Translations under genes and position numbers: made by a program
In this document: piece by piece, positions 1 through 9,037 of the stretch
How positions within the stretch are numbered: position 1 is the stretch's first letter
How the letters are laid out: every line of letters starts with the position of its first letter
Source: Lentinus brumalis
Lineage: Eukaryota; Basidiomycota; Agaricomycetes; Polyporales; Polyporaceae
NCBI GenBank assembly: GCA_001792895.1
Contig: MARA01000101.1
Location: 1-33,558 of the forward strand
Reading direction: 5' to 3'
Length of the DNA stretch: 33,558 nucleotides
Notes under the pieces: generated by a model
The model's input: the letters and a program-made list of their open reading frames with translations, nothing else
What the model was told of the DNA's origin: nothing
Databases searched by the model: none

Positions 1-125
1 CCTAACCCTAACCTAACCCTAACCCTAACCCTAACCCTAACCCTAACCCTAACCCTAACCCTAACCCTAACCCCTAACCCTAACCCTAACCCTAACCCTA
101 ACCCTAACCCTAACCCTAACCCTAA
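1..125. repeat. Telomere, (CCCTAA)n
   Basis: About 21 head-to-tail CCCTAA units, with one short (CCTAA) and one long (CCCCTAA) variant. The C-rich strand read 5' to 3' from the first base places this at the left physical end of a chromosome, with the G-rich TTAGGG strand running outward. The array stops at CCTAAG and gives way to unique sequence. TTAGGG-type repeats are usual for filamentous fungi, and the short length is consistent with that. The variants could be real or assembly errors. Confidence 0.97.
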
Positions 126-295
126 GTATCTGACCTACTAACCGTCCGCTGTAAAATTATCAGTCGTTCAGCGGGAATGAAGCCGTCTTGTGCCGTCCGC
201 AGTGAAATTGGTCAGAAAAAGGTAACAATTGAGGTAAATCACATTAAGAAGAGACACTAAGACCGTGATGTCAGAGATATCAAGTAGTCCTGAGT

Positions 296-592
296 GAGGG
301 CTATCTGACTTACATACTGTGTCCTATACAATCATTGCTAGTTTGTCCATAATACTGCCGTCCAGTGCCGTCCAGTGCCGTCCAGTGCCGTCCGCTCCAA
401 ATTTGGGCAGAAAACATAGAGACGGAGGCGTATCTCTCTGACCAACACCACTACAGCCACGGCAATGGCCTCATCAGATAGCCTTAGACCAGGGCTACCT
501 GACGTACAAGCTGTCCCCTATACAAATGTGAGTATTTGCCCCACAATGCTGCCGTCCATCTCCGTCCGTCCAAAGTTTGGGGTAAACTTTGC
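296..592. repeat. Imperfect duplication near the telomere, about 194-bp offset
   Basis: The text beginning AGGGCTATCTGAC at 297 is repeated in diverged form at 491 (AGGGCTACCTGAC). Both copies run through a CCTATACAA element and a GCCGTCC cluster to a CCAAATTTGGG / CCAAAGTTTGGG element. The offset is about 194 bp. Similar GCCGTCC motifs occur at about 140-205, so an older third copy may exist. Confidence 0.7.
356..395. repeat. Four tandem 10-mers, TGCCGTCCAG
   Basis: Three exact TGCCGTCCAG units are followed by a fourth ending in GC. Further single CCGTCC motifs lie at about 141, 196, 552 and 565. The cluster lies 230 bp from the telomere, within the duplicated block. Confidence 0.9.
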
Positions 593-1177
593 GGATTATA
601 ACACTAGGACATATATAAAGCTGGACTTGCATCAAGCAGGTATCAAGCAAATATATGTACAGGCAAGGTACTACATAGCAGTCCAGAAGTAGAGTAACAA
701 AGGTAGTAGTCTGGGCAATAACAAAGGTAAGAAAGGTGATAGTAGCATAGAAGTAACCAGAAGCATCACAAGTAATGGGTGAGCTTGTGATCTAATTGAA
801 TATCAATGGTCCTAGTGTGATCTGTTAGGACAAATGCTGCATGTCAGTCTCTGAATTAATCAATTGCAACCACTTATAAGACACTCATAATTATCTTGAG
901 ATCACATCATTCAGCCAACTTACTCAACAGCATCAGCAATATGTCGTTACTCTGTACTGTTATTCATCATTTCACTGAATTACTTACTGATCAACTACAC
1001 CAGCAAATAGTGTCATCACTGTTGCCCTATTTGATTGCCAGTATCAAGCAATGACATCCATAACTGATGGGTGCAATTTATCCTATTGTTGACGCATAAA
1101 CAGCATAGTAACAGATCTAATGGGTGGTGGACTGACATTAGCCTCAGCTATGGGTCTTTTTGTTGGAGTCAATGATC

Positions 1178-1765
1178 ACCCACGGCATTGTTATCTGCTA
1201 TAGTTTCCTTGTACCACTCTAGTATCTGTCACAGTTGCCCTCATAACACCCACTTACCCACTGCATTATTATCTGCCATAGTCCTCCTTATATTGCTCTA
1301 GTATCTGGCACAGTTGCCCTCAAAACACTCGCTTACCCACTGCGATCTGCCATAGTCCTTCTTGTATCGCTTTGCTATCTGCTTTGTTATCCCTCATAGT
1401 TGCCCTTATTATGCCCACTTACCTGCTGCATCATGATCTGCCATAGTCCTCCTTGTATTGCTTTGTTATCCGCTTTGTTATCTGTCATAGTTGCCCTTAT
1501 TATGCCCACTCACCTGCTGCATTATTATCTGCCATAGTCCTCCTTGTATTGCTTTGTTATCTGTCATAGTTGCCCTCATGATGCCCACTTACCTGCTGCA
1601 GTATTATCTGCCATAGTTCTTTTTGTATCACTCTAGTATCTGTCATAGTTGCTCACATAACGTCCACCTACCTGCTGCGTTATTATCTGCCATAGTCCGC
1701 CTTATATTGCTTTGTTATCTGCTTTGTTACCCATCATAGTTGCCCTCATAACCCCCACTTACTCT
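1178..1765. repeat. Minisatellite, about 7 units of 78-92 bp
   Basis: Successive units share the landmarks CATAGTTGCCCT, CCCACTTACC, CTGCATTATTATCTGCCATAG and TTGTATTGCTTTGTTATCTG. CAGTTGCCCT/TAGTTGCCCT landmarks recur roughly every 80-90 bp between about 1230 and 1745. The length differences come mostly from an optional CTTTGTTATCYG insertion. There is no coding potential across it. Confidence 0.85.
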
Positions 1766-2207
1766 ATTGAAAACAAAGCCCACAGCTTGCCTGATTGCCG
1801 GTGTCATCCAAAACTACTGAATGCAATCCATCCAGTTATTAACCCCTACTGATGATACTGATGCATGTTATTTGTGATAAACAAACTAGAGCCTCTGTTA
1901 GAAGTCCCCATATTGAAGTTACTTATCACTTTGTAGAGCCATTGCCAAAACAATCCTAACAGCTTACAGTTTCAGATGGTACTGATTGTCCGTCCCAATC
2001 GGGCAATTAAGCGCCGGAAAGCGCCGAGCTCGAAACTGCACCTTGTGGACTTTGTTTGGCCAATAGATTGAAAGACTGATAATAAATGTTGATAGGGAGA
2101 CTTATAACTCAGTCTGTAGGTACTGTAGCACACAATAGAGACTTTGTTATCCTGCTTAAGTGCCTTTAAGTGCCGGGAATAGGATGGATTGCACTCATTA
2201 ATACCAG

Positions 2208-2350
2208 ATGATGCCATGCCCATGCTTACAAATCACGGGCGGCAAAAACATGGCGGAAAAGTGTCGTCGTACGTCATAGTTACAATCACGACGACACTTT
2301 TCCGCCATGTTTTTGCCGCCCGTGATTTGTAAGCATGGGCTTGGCATCAT
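2208..2350. repeat. Near-perfect 63-bp inverted repeat (fold-back element)
   Basis: The left arm 2208-2270 and right arm 2288-2350 are reverse complements with a single mismatch (2217 against 2341), separated by a 17-bp loop at 2271-2287. No clear target-site duplication flanks the arms and no coding sequence lies inside, so a MITE-like fold-back element is possible but unproven. Such a long, near-identical palindrome is rare and must be young or maintained. Confidence 0.93.
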
Positions 2351-2374
2351 AATTTGTAAGCAAGGCTTGGCATC
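2325..2374. repeat. Direct duplication of about 24 bp overlapping the right hairpin arm
   Basis: ATTTGTAAGCATGGGC then TTGGCATC (2325-2348) is followed at once by ATTTGTAAGCAAGGC then TTGGCATC (2352-2374). The outer end of the palindrome has therefore been copied once more in tandem. Confidence 0.85.
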
Positions 2375-3516
2375 TTACCAATTACAATCCATTCAATGCT
2401 TCTACTGCAATAGAGTGCCCTATTAACGCAGTTCTATGCCAAGTAAGCTTTATAAGTGATGTGCAAATGTTGTAAGCAGGGACTCTATCCGTCCTCTGAG
2501 TAATTGAGATTGTTTATGTAAAGATAAGTACATGTTAATGGGATGGATTGCATCTATGTCTTCTGGATGTAAGTACCAATGGACGGCACCAATAAGAACT
2601 GTTTGTATCACATCTCTCTCAATACTTATCCAATCCGGATGAATGTTATACCATTTGAAAGCTACAGAGGAGCTCTACAACATGGGCTGTGTTTGCAGCC
2701 ATGTCAATTGATGTTTGTTTATGTGTTTATGGCATAAGGATATGGATCATTGGCACCAATGGCCCTCTACCAGTGTGAATTCTTATACCAGGGCTCCTAT
2801 AATACCTGTATCTCTATGCAGGTGTTATAATAATTATACACTGTGATACTTACACTATTCATGAACAGCAGAGAAAGTTGCATGCTAGGTTGTAACTAAC
2901 ATATCATCTATAATTGAGTACAGAGATTCCCCATAACATACAAAGACTCCCAATTCCTCATCGATTGTCCCTGCCAGGAATGGCCTACTTCCCAGCAAGT
3001 CAGTCGAGCAAACGACTGATAGTAATATGCGCATACGCGGGGCATAGCGACGTCGAGAAGACACGACATACGCTCGGGCGGGCGGGAGAAGGACGGGGAG
3101 CATACGCAGCGAGATCGAGAGGGCAGAGTCGATCGCTGGAAGCCGGCGGGATGGCCATACTAGGATCGGGCAGCGTGGAATGGAGGCGCGTTCTGTAGGC
3201 GTCGGACCGCAGACCGGAGACACACCGCGGTAGAGAACCAGCGCAGGAGACACAGATATCTCGTGCACCGAGCAAGAGCCGGCGGACGACCAGAGTGACG
3301 CAAGCGAGCGACAAGGACGCTGCTTGCCAAATCGGGCGAGCTCGCGGGCTTCGTGGCGTGGGAACCCAAGTAGCAGCGTTGCAGCCCGATCTGCTCTCGC
3401 TGTTGTGTGCTCCTTCCACCGTCCTCGACCCCGCCGGGTTATCGCTGCGTGCCAGAACTCTCGGACGTGCACGCGGGGGACCTGCCTCCGCTCGCCGACT
3501 CGCCCCGCCACACCTG

Positions 3517-3523
3517 TATATAA
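3517..3523 (+). promoter_or_regulatory. TATA box of the unit A HeLo-like gene remnant
   Basis: TATATAA lies 33 bp upstream of the ATG at 3550, in a block conserved in all three units (CACCTGTATATAACTCTCAC). The short distance to the ATG implies a very short 5' leader. Confidence 0.6.
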
Positions 3524-3549
3524 CTCTCACCTTCGTTCATTACTGTGCA

Positions 3550-4614
3550 ATGTCCTCTCCGCCCGCGATGTCCCCGCAGTCTTCAAGCTCAAACTCAGGC
3601 TCGGCACGGCACCCTTCCCGCTGAGCCACGCCATGCGCCCGCCGTCTGTTCCCCTTCCCTCCCAGAGCACCCAGGCCGTCCGCTCCCGAGGCAGCTCCGT
3701 CTCGACCATCCGCGCCCCCGCTCTCCTCACGTCCCCCGTCATCACACGTGTCGTCTCTACCCCCGTCTCCCACTCCCTCTCCTCTTCCACGACCACCCTC
3801 GGCCCCGCTCCCGCCGACTTCCGCTCTCGCAGCGTCTCCCGCAGCCGCCGTGCATCGTCCACCTCGCGTCACCACAGCCCCGGCGGTTCAAGCACAACGA
3901 GCACACGACTGTATGCGCGATGTGAGTCCCCTTCCTGCACCGGCTCTGCTCTATCCCCGCCCCCGCTCAATGCGTCAATATATGCGTCGAGTCCGCGCCC
4001 TACCTGCTCAAGAGCGCATGCCCGAGGAGTTCCCGACGCTGCAGGCGAGCGCAAGGTGAGTCTTCATTGTCTGCGGAATGGTACAGCGAGCATGTTGTAG
4101 ATAGATGAAATATATCGTTTACTCCTACACTGCTCGACGTCCTCGGTGACAGACACAGTCCAAGATGCGCAGTAAGCACCGTAGCCCAAGTACTCACCGC
4201 ATCCATCCCATCTCTTCCTCGCAGATCCACCTCGACCTCTCGTTCTTGGCCCAGGTGGGTTTAATCCGGGCAGTCGAGTCACGGCGAAGACGAGGCAGTT
4301 GGAAGCGGATGACGAGGAGGCATGGCAGGAGGAGGAGAGCGGGCAGCACGGGCAGTATGGGCAGACAAGGAGGAGACGGGCAGCGGGCGCCCCGAGACGT
4401 GTTTGCCGGGAGAGATCCCCGGATCGATCTCATTCCTTACGACGTTCTAGGGGCTGTATTGACACTCTATGGGGGTATACTGAGACTGAGGGGGTGTTCC
4501 CTTTATCGTAGAGGCAGCGGGAGGTGTTCTGCGCATTGCAGGAGGAAGACAGAGGCTGGAGGGGCTCGAGGAGAAGGTGGGTGTCCGTCCGGCCTTCTGT
4601 TAGGGCTCTACTGA
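3550..4614 (+). pseudogene. HeLo-like / NLR-type gene, unit A copy: frameshifted and domain-deleted
   Basis: The ATG at 3550 starts the same Ser-rich leader as in unit C (MSSPPAMSPQSS). One C is missing in a C-run near 3620, where B and C have one more, so the frame ends at TGA 3622-3624. Downstream, exon 1 (to the donor at 3922) has lost its Trp-rich end, and exons 2, 3 and most of 4 are gone. A short tail resembling exon 4 remains (ATGCCCGAGGAG at about 4018, then the donor GTGAGT at 4055). After the acceptor before 4224, the frame reads IHLDLSFLAQVG, matching the ARVDLPLFAQVG exon of unit C, and stays open to 4614 across a FAGRDPRID motif. This is a decayed gene and no full-length product is expected. 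Whether a partial transcript exists cannot be told from sequence. Confidence 0.8.
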
Positions 4615-4641
4615 CCTGTATCGTCCTAACTTCCCTTGTAG
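4398..4641 (+). pseudogene. NOD-domain-start-like remnant (FAGRDPRID) and following intron, unit A
   Basis: In one frame this reads APRDVFAGRDPRIDLIPYD. A short F-x-GR-[DE]-x-x-[IL] motif typically sits just upstream of the P-loop in fungal and plant NB-ARC/NACHT NLRs, so this may be the start of a lost nucleotide-binding domain. A well-formed intron follows at 4577-4641 (GTGGGT, CTAAC branch point, TTGTAG). No P-loop is present. The NLR reading is an inference from a short motif plus the HeLo-like domain encoded upstream in unit C. Confidence 0.35.
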
Positions 4642-4925
4642 TGCTCGCTTCTCTAGCTGACTTTGCACGCAGAACTTCGAGGGCACTCAGAGGTCGAAGA
4701 TTTGAGCTCAGGACTCAGCAGCACACTCATACAGGCGCAGGACAAGAGATATTCGCATAAATAATGCAAGAGCGACGCAGCGCACACCGTTACGGTACAG
4801 GAATCCTATCAAGTACTACACATCGCCGATACGAGACCGGGAATGCGCGAAACCACAGCCGACGAGCCCGGCGGGCAGGTTCCGCGGTCCAGGCGCCTAT
4901 CCCGACTTGGCAACGCGCCCGCGCC

Positions 4926-4958
<33 letters not shown>

Positions 4959-5091
4959 CCACCGCGTCGCTCCTGCCCTCTGCGCCTCGCTTGATTTCTA
5001 CGCGTCTTACTGGAGACTTTGTAAGCTTGTTCCTTCTCTACTGTGCCCGGAACACCTACCTCGGGCACTGCGGGCACTGCGGGCACATTCG
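4642..5091. other. Gene-less stretch with (TC)15 microsatellite, unit A
   Basis: No recognisable gene. An open frame in the equivalent part of B and C (FELRTQQHTHTG and onward) is interrupted here and has no domain I know. A (TC)15 tract lies at 4927-4956 on a conserved background. The equivalent tracts in B and C are about half as long, so this tract has expanded or contracted by slippage. Confidence 0.6.
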
Positions 5092-5745
5092 ACGACTTGC
5101 AAGACTTCAGAACACACGCGCGCACACGCTGGGGACGGCGGGCGGCAGGAGAGGACTTGTCAGCCGGATTACTGGGCCAGGTAAGTGCTAATCTGCGTAC
5201 CTTGCGACTCGAGACGGTCTGGCTCGTGTGTGGCTTGCCGGAAGTGCCTCGGGAGCTGGGGACGTCGCCGGGACTGTGGACGTGCACGGGAAGGAGCTGC
5301 GCGGCCGTATATCTTGTCCGGGGACGCCTGATGGCTCGCTGGTGAGGCTCGGGGACTGCTGCACCGGAGAGACAACGTAAACGACTTTGTGCTGCCCCGG
5401 GAGCGTCCTGACTGGCGTGCGACGACTCGGGATACGCGCAGAGACACGCTGGCGACGGCGAGAGGCAGGAGCAGACTCAGGACTCGGGGAACGGAGTCTG
5501 GTAGTTGCTACACTGCGTAACGCGCTGCGCTGGAGCTATGCGAGTGCCGGGGGCGCGGAGCTGGGCCGGGAGCTGGGGACGTCGCCGGGACCGCGAACGC
5601 TGCCCGGGAGGCTGCTACGGAGCCGTATATCTTGTCCGGGGATGCCTGAAGACTCGGTGGTGAGGCCTGGGGACTGCTACACCGGGGATCCGACGTACAC
5701 GACGCGGATCTGCGCTGGGAGCGTGCTGACCAGTGCGTGTCGCAG
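5092..5745. repeat. Tandem duplication of a ~320-330 bp module, unit A
   Basis: Two diverged copies (about 5092-5421 and 5422-5745) share GACGACT near the start, ACACGCTGG-GACGGC, GGGAGCTGGGGACGTCGCCG (5251 and 5568, 317 bp apart) and CCGTATATCTTGTCCGGGG. The same pair occurs in B and C, so the duplication predates unit amplification. A GTAAGT donor at 5181 and a GTGTCGCAG acceptor at about 5745 suggest it is, or was, transcribed on plus. I recognise no protein. Confidence 0.7.
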
Positions 5746-6563
5746 ATTGGCCTCTATGCGGTCTAGTCAAACATTCAGCACGCCGGCACGCCTCTTAGGC
5801 AGGTCTATACGAACCTCTGACTCGCGCGAACGCGCCCTGGACGTCCGGAGACACTAGGCGACGACTGGATCTCCGGGACGCGATGTCTTCAATACCGACA
5901 GGCTTGGGCTCGAGTGCCGCGCAGAAGGTAAGTCTCTGCTGGATCTGGCGACGAACAATCAGCTGGGAGCTCCGCAGATGGGACTGGTGACGACGTACCC
6001 CGGCAGGCTTGAAATGTGATGTGTTCCGATATATGCATACAGTACTCTTTTCTGCGGACTCGGGACGACTCCTGCACGCCGCCTGGGTAATGCCCAACCC
6101 TCCGCAGCGTAACAAAGCTCGGGCAAGTCGTTGCAGTGAGCCGCGGGGCTTGCGCCCCGCCTCTGCGACGCACAACTGCGAAGGTAGGCAAGCACGAACT
6201 GCGCTGAGCACGCCGTGAAGCAATGAGCAAAGGTACCGGGCAGCGACACGAATCAAGACGTACCTCAGCTCCTACAGGGAACTCTCGCCGCCCCGGGAGG
6301 ACTGGGAGAGTCGGCCGGGTGTTGCAGCCAAGGCTGCGAGCAGCAGAGCGGCGGGGCATGTCGCCCCGCACCTGGATCGCGCTCCTCCGGGGTTGCGGGT
6401 GCGTCCCACGTCCTCGACCGGGAGGCGTGGTGTCGCAATGTCAGAAACACGCCGGCGCATGACTGTGAGCACAGAAGCACGCACCGGGACCGGGAACGGG
6501 GATGTTGCGGAGAGCTCGGGGACGACACAAACAGAACGGGCAGGGATGTGTCTCGAGTCGCGA
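5746..6563. other. Conserved gene-less segment, unit A
   Basis: About 5760-6285 differs from unit B (15400-15925) at only some half-dozen positions, although the flanks differ much more. Open frames occur on minus (5795-6256) but have no recognisable domain, and their conservation follows from the near-identity of the DNA. A 7-bp-stem hairpin (GCGGGGC, TTGC loop, GCCCCGC) lies at 6143-6160 and is kept in all units. Confidence 0.5.
6143..6160. repeat. Short GC hairpin, unit A
   Basis: Stem GCGGGGC/GCCCCGC with loop TTGC. Flanking GTCG..GCAG and CTGC.GAC can extend the pairing. It is present unchanged in B and C. No downstream T-run supports a terminator and I cannot assign a role. Confidence 0.5.
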
Positions 6564-6900
6564 TCACCGAGCTTGGGGGAGCTGGCACTCGAGCACGCCG
6601 GTGGGGAATGCATCTGAGCGTGCGTTGTATACGGCGAGCTGGACAATGCCGGTAGGTTATACATATCGCCTTGTCTGAGAAGACGGGAAAGGCTCACCTT
6701 CGGCTGTTCCCAACACAGCTGCCCAGCATGCTTCGTGATGTGGACAGCGAGTTGTGCCGGAGAGTCTGCACACTCTTCGGTGAGTACATGACACGTCGAC
6801 GTGAAGATACAACGCGATAAGTACTCACCTTCGATCATCAATGCATTGATGTGGTGCCATCCAGCGACCGCCCTCGAGTGCTGACGTCTATGTACAGCAA
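6564..6900 (-). pseudogene. Small spliced minus-strand candidate gene, unit A copy
   Basis: Read on minus, an exon ending GATCGAAG meets donor GTGAGTAC (intron 6828-6766, 63 nt). It is followed by exon 6765-6698 (68 nt), intron 6697-6639 (59 nt, ends TTGTCCAG) and a 75-nt last exon 6638-6564 ending TGA. The frame stays open through the junctions (SPAQLAVHITKHAGQLCWE then LAVYNARSDAFPTG). The ATG used in C is AGG here. An acceptor-like CATAG just upstream suggests an earlier exon. I do not recognise the protein. The call rests on conserved exon and intron lengths across units. Confidence 0.35.
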
Positions 6901-7417
6901 AGGCGGCGGGAATTCCGCTCTACTCGACCGCGCATCGGCCCGAGTTCAACCCCGAGTGCTCAAACGCAACGGCCGAAGCCTGCGGGCGAGTGCGCGTCGA
7001 GGAGAGTAGTGGGAGTCATCGAGATGCGAATGCGTGGGTGTAGAGAAGGGGTTGCAGCGGGCGCATCGTTGACGACGGGCAGGAGCCGCGAGGGGCAGGG
7101 CGGGGGTGAGAGGAGGAGGCAGCGAGTGTGGCGGGGACTCTCCGACGACGCGTGCTGGCATGGCTCTCCCGGCATGTTGCGGGGTCGCGTAACATGAATG
7201 TATCAATTAGTTCTTGAGCCAATGAGAGCGTCTCGGATGCACGATGTTCGTAAAAGGCTACTGCAGCGCTCGAATGCGCCGAGCCACTGTCAGCGAGCCG
7301 AGAGCATGAAATATGAAGACATACACTCACACACGATGTACGCAACTCTCGAGTTACTTGGATTGGATAGAGGCGCATTATATCGGAATATAGAGTATGG
7401 CAAACAAGCAGAAGCAG
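6901..7417. other. Spacer 3' of the minus-strand two-exon gene, unit A
   Basis: Open frames on both strands but no recognisable domain. The equivalent segments in B (16640-17116) and C (28900-29332) have diverged strongly apart from a core around TTGAGCCAATGAGA. That core contains a CCAAT box on plus, close upstream of nothing that I can call a gene. Confidence 0.4.
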
Positions 7418-8326
7418 CTACTCGTCGTCCGTGAACTCAGAGATTGGGTCTTCGGTATCCTGATCGCTCACAGACCCTAAATTACAGTAGTGATGTCCGA
7501 CCTCACGCCAGCAGCCGTTCCCGTCGCATTCCAAATGTCCGAACTGATTACGCATCTGCGGCCTAGGTCCGCTCCTACCCGATGGCTGAGTCTCCATCTC
7601 GACCGCATCCTCCGCATCCTCGATCATCTTCGCGCTCTTCGGGCCCTCGCAGACATGCCGAGGAGCCCGGACATTGCCCTCATCGTCGTACCGGGGCTTC
7701 TTGCTGCCCATGTCTCTGCGGCAGAGGTTGGGGAGGGGAAGGGCCTCGCGGTAGAGCGCAGACGGCGAGATACCGCTGGCGTCCATCCGGGCGACGCGAA
7801 GCTGCGCCAAGGTCGCCTTGGCGAAGTACAGCTTCCCAGCCTGCATAAGCGTAATGAGCTCACGCATCTGGGCAAAGGACGGAGCGCCACGCTTGCTGAA
7901 ATCTTGGAAGGGGACATCAGGCGGCCAGCCAATGAGGATGACAAGATACCGGAGGACAATCTGGTCCCGGAACAGTGTCACCTCCCAGCACATGCGCGCA
8001 CCCTTGACTCCCGAAGCGAAGACTGAAATTCAGATTAGATTCACGGCCGTGTATGACCGCAGATCCGGGACTCGGAACTCACCAAGTAACTCCGTGATGA
8101 GTTTGCGGACGCTGCCGCGCGGGTCGTCGAGGTCCGCTTTCGAGAGCTTTGCAGCAGACGGCGGAGAGAGCTGGGAGGGATGGGGGATGAAGACAAGCAC
8201 TGGACGCTTCAGCTCGAAGAGTACAGCATGCGGGTCGAGAGCAGCCTTGTGGCTGGACGAGCGGACGGGCTTAGCGGACGACTCGGGGTGGAAGAGAAGG
8301 CGGCCGCGTGTGGATGTGCGCGTCAT
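7418..8326 (-). CDS. Two-exon gene, GWPPDVPFQDF-motif protein of unknown function, unit A (282 aa)
   Basis: Exon 1 is 8326-8083 (starts MTRTSTRGRLLF). A 60-nt GT-AG intron spans 8082-8023 and exon 2 is 8022-7418, giving 849 nt with stop. The joined protein runs LITELLG-VFASGVKGARMCWEV with no stops. Visible parts are a basic N-terminus, a helical core around residues 88-175 holding GWPPDVPFQDF (113-123) and SPSALYRE (167-174), a C-x4-C-x5-HH-x-C cluster (247-261) that could bind zinc, and an acidic tail. I recall similar ARM-W-E...GWP...VPFQ cores in uncharacterised Agaricomycete proteins, but know no function. A TATAAGG box lies 37 bp upstream. Equal intron length and mostly conservative changes against B suggest it is a real gene. 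Confidence 0.75.
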
Positions 8327-8362
8327 GATTGCCCGACGAGGCTCGCCGAACGATTACACGGT

Positions 8363-8370
8363 CCTTATAT
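8363..8370 (-). promoter_or_regulatory. TATA-like box of the minus-strand gene, unit A
   Basis: On minus it reads ATATAAGG, 37 bp upstream of the ATG at 8326. Units B and C have ATATAAAG at the matching place. Confidence 0.5.
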
Positions 8371-9037
8371 CCTCATTTGCTTCAATTAGCGGGTCCTTAG
8401 GCTATCAGAACTCTTGCGTTTAGCACTATACTCAGGCTGATACTTCTCGCCTTCAGCTGCATGAGAGCAATTCAATACCATACCACGGCTGAAGAGCGCA
8501 TGACCGCGTCCAGACTTCCCATAGCATTCAAGAGAGAATCTCACGCTTGGAGCGGCGGTGTCATCCCAGCGAAGAATTTCAAACTAACCGCACTCCGCGG
8601 CGCACTCATGATCGGGCTCACCGTTGAGGTTCTCCGCTTCTTCGCTGTACCTGTTACAGGGCTTCGCATAACACAGGCTTCGGGTAGCTTAATTTTCCAA
8701 CAACACTCAGCAGCCCGACACCGTCGCACCAAAGCCTTCATGCCAAGCAAGAGCCATTCCTGGAAGACATGCAAAGTTTGCGGTCGGAACCGTGGATTGC
8801 TCTTGAGCTTCTACAATTACTTGTATCGAGTAAGAGCGTACATACTCGTAGCCATCATGTCAAAAGTCCTGTTTGATTCAAGTCAACGCAGAGCTCCAGT
8901 CCCCCAGTTCCCACAGCCCCGCCCAACAGCGAGAGACGGCCTGGAGCCAGCCTGAAACACGAGCCGCTTCGCGACAGACACATCACTCCAGCCGTCCGCA
9001 GCGTCCCCACTAAGCCTCCCGGGACTTGGTTCGTCTC
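8371..9037. other. Conserved spacer 5' of the minus-strand gene, unit A
   Basis: Less GC-rich than its surroundings. The core GACCGCACTCCGCGGCGCACTCAT-like block is kept in all units, with GGCTTCGGGTAGCTTA downstream. No open frame is conserved across units and I see no transposon ends. At about 8940-9035 a frame on minus resembles that in B but is out of frame in C. Confidence 0.4.

Larger units (their letters stand above)
1822..2552. repeat. Dispersed 12-mer GGATGGATTGCA, both orientations
   Basis: The 12-mer is exact at 2182-2193 and 2541-2552 on plus and as its reverse complement at 1822-1833. Around 1788-1833 the context (GATTGCCGGTGTCATCC then TGCAATCCATCC) resembles 1034-1090 (GATTGCCAGTATC then GTGCAATTTATCC), so these look like fragments of an older dispersed repeat of about 55 bp. 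I recognise no function. Confidence 0.5.
126..3000. other. AT-rich subtelomeric spacer, no convincing gene
   Basis: This block is clearly richer in A and T than everything to its right, and it is not repeated elsewhere in the window. The open frames here (for example 465-692 on plus and 1972-2223 on minus) are short, lack recognisable domains and overlap repeats, so I do not call them genes. It contains the repeats listed separately. The stretches 700-1000 and 2380-2880 show nothing I can identify beyond simple AT-rich sequence. Confidence 0.75.

Noticed and set aside
465..692. 75-codon plus-strand open frame in the AT-rich spacer
   Set aside because: It overlaps the duplicated GCCGTCC block, has no recognisable domain and is not conserved elsewhere.
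1178..1765. CRISPR-like array
   Set aside because: Units are 78-92 bp, diverged and without constant repeats separated by unique spacers; this is a minisatellite in a eukaryote.
1972..2223. 83-codon minus-strand frame ending in the hairpin
   Set aside because: No domain, and its start lies in the inverted repeat arm; likely chance.
2885..3511. 208-codon minus-strand frame across the unit start
   Set aside because: It spans the spacer/unit boundary and is opposite the promoter of the plus-strand gene; frames here stay open because of GC-rich composition.
6143..6160. GC hairpin as a terminator
   Set aside because: Eukaryotic context and no T-run; kept only as an unexplained conserved hairpin.
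5795..6256. 153-codon minus-strand frame conserved in A and B
   Set aside because: The DNA is almost identical between A and B, so the frame is conserved passively; in C it changes composition and length, and it has no domain.
7490..8026. 178-codon plus-strand frame opposite the minus-strand gene
   Set aside because: It is the shadow of exon 2 of the minus-strand gene, which has splice sites, a TATA box and conserved motifs.
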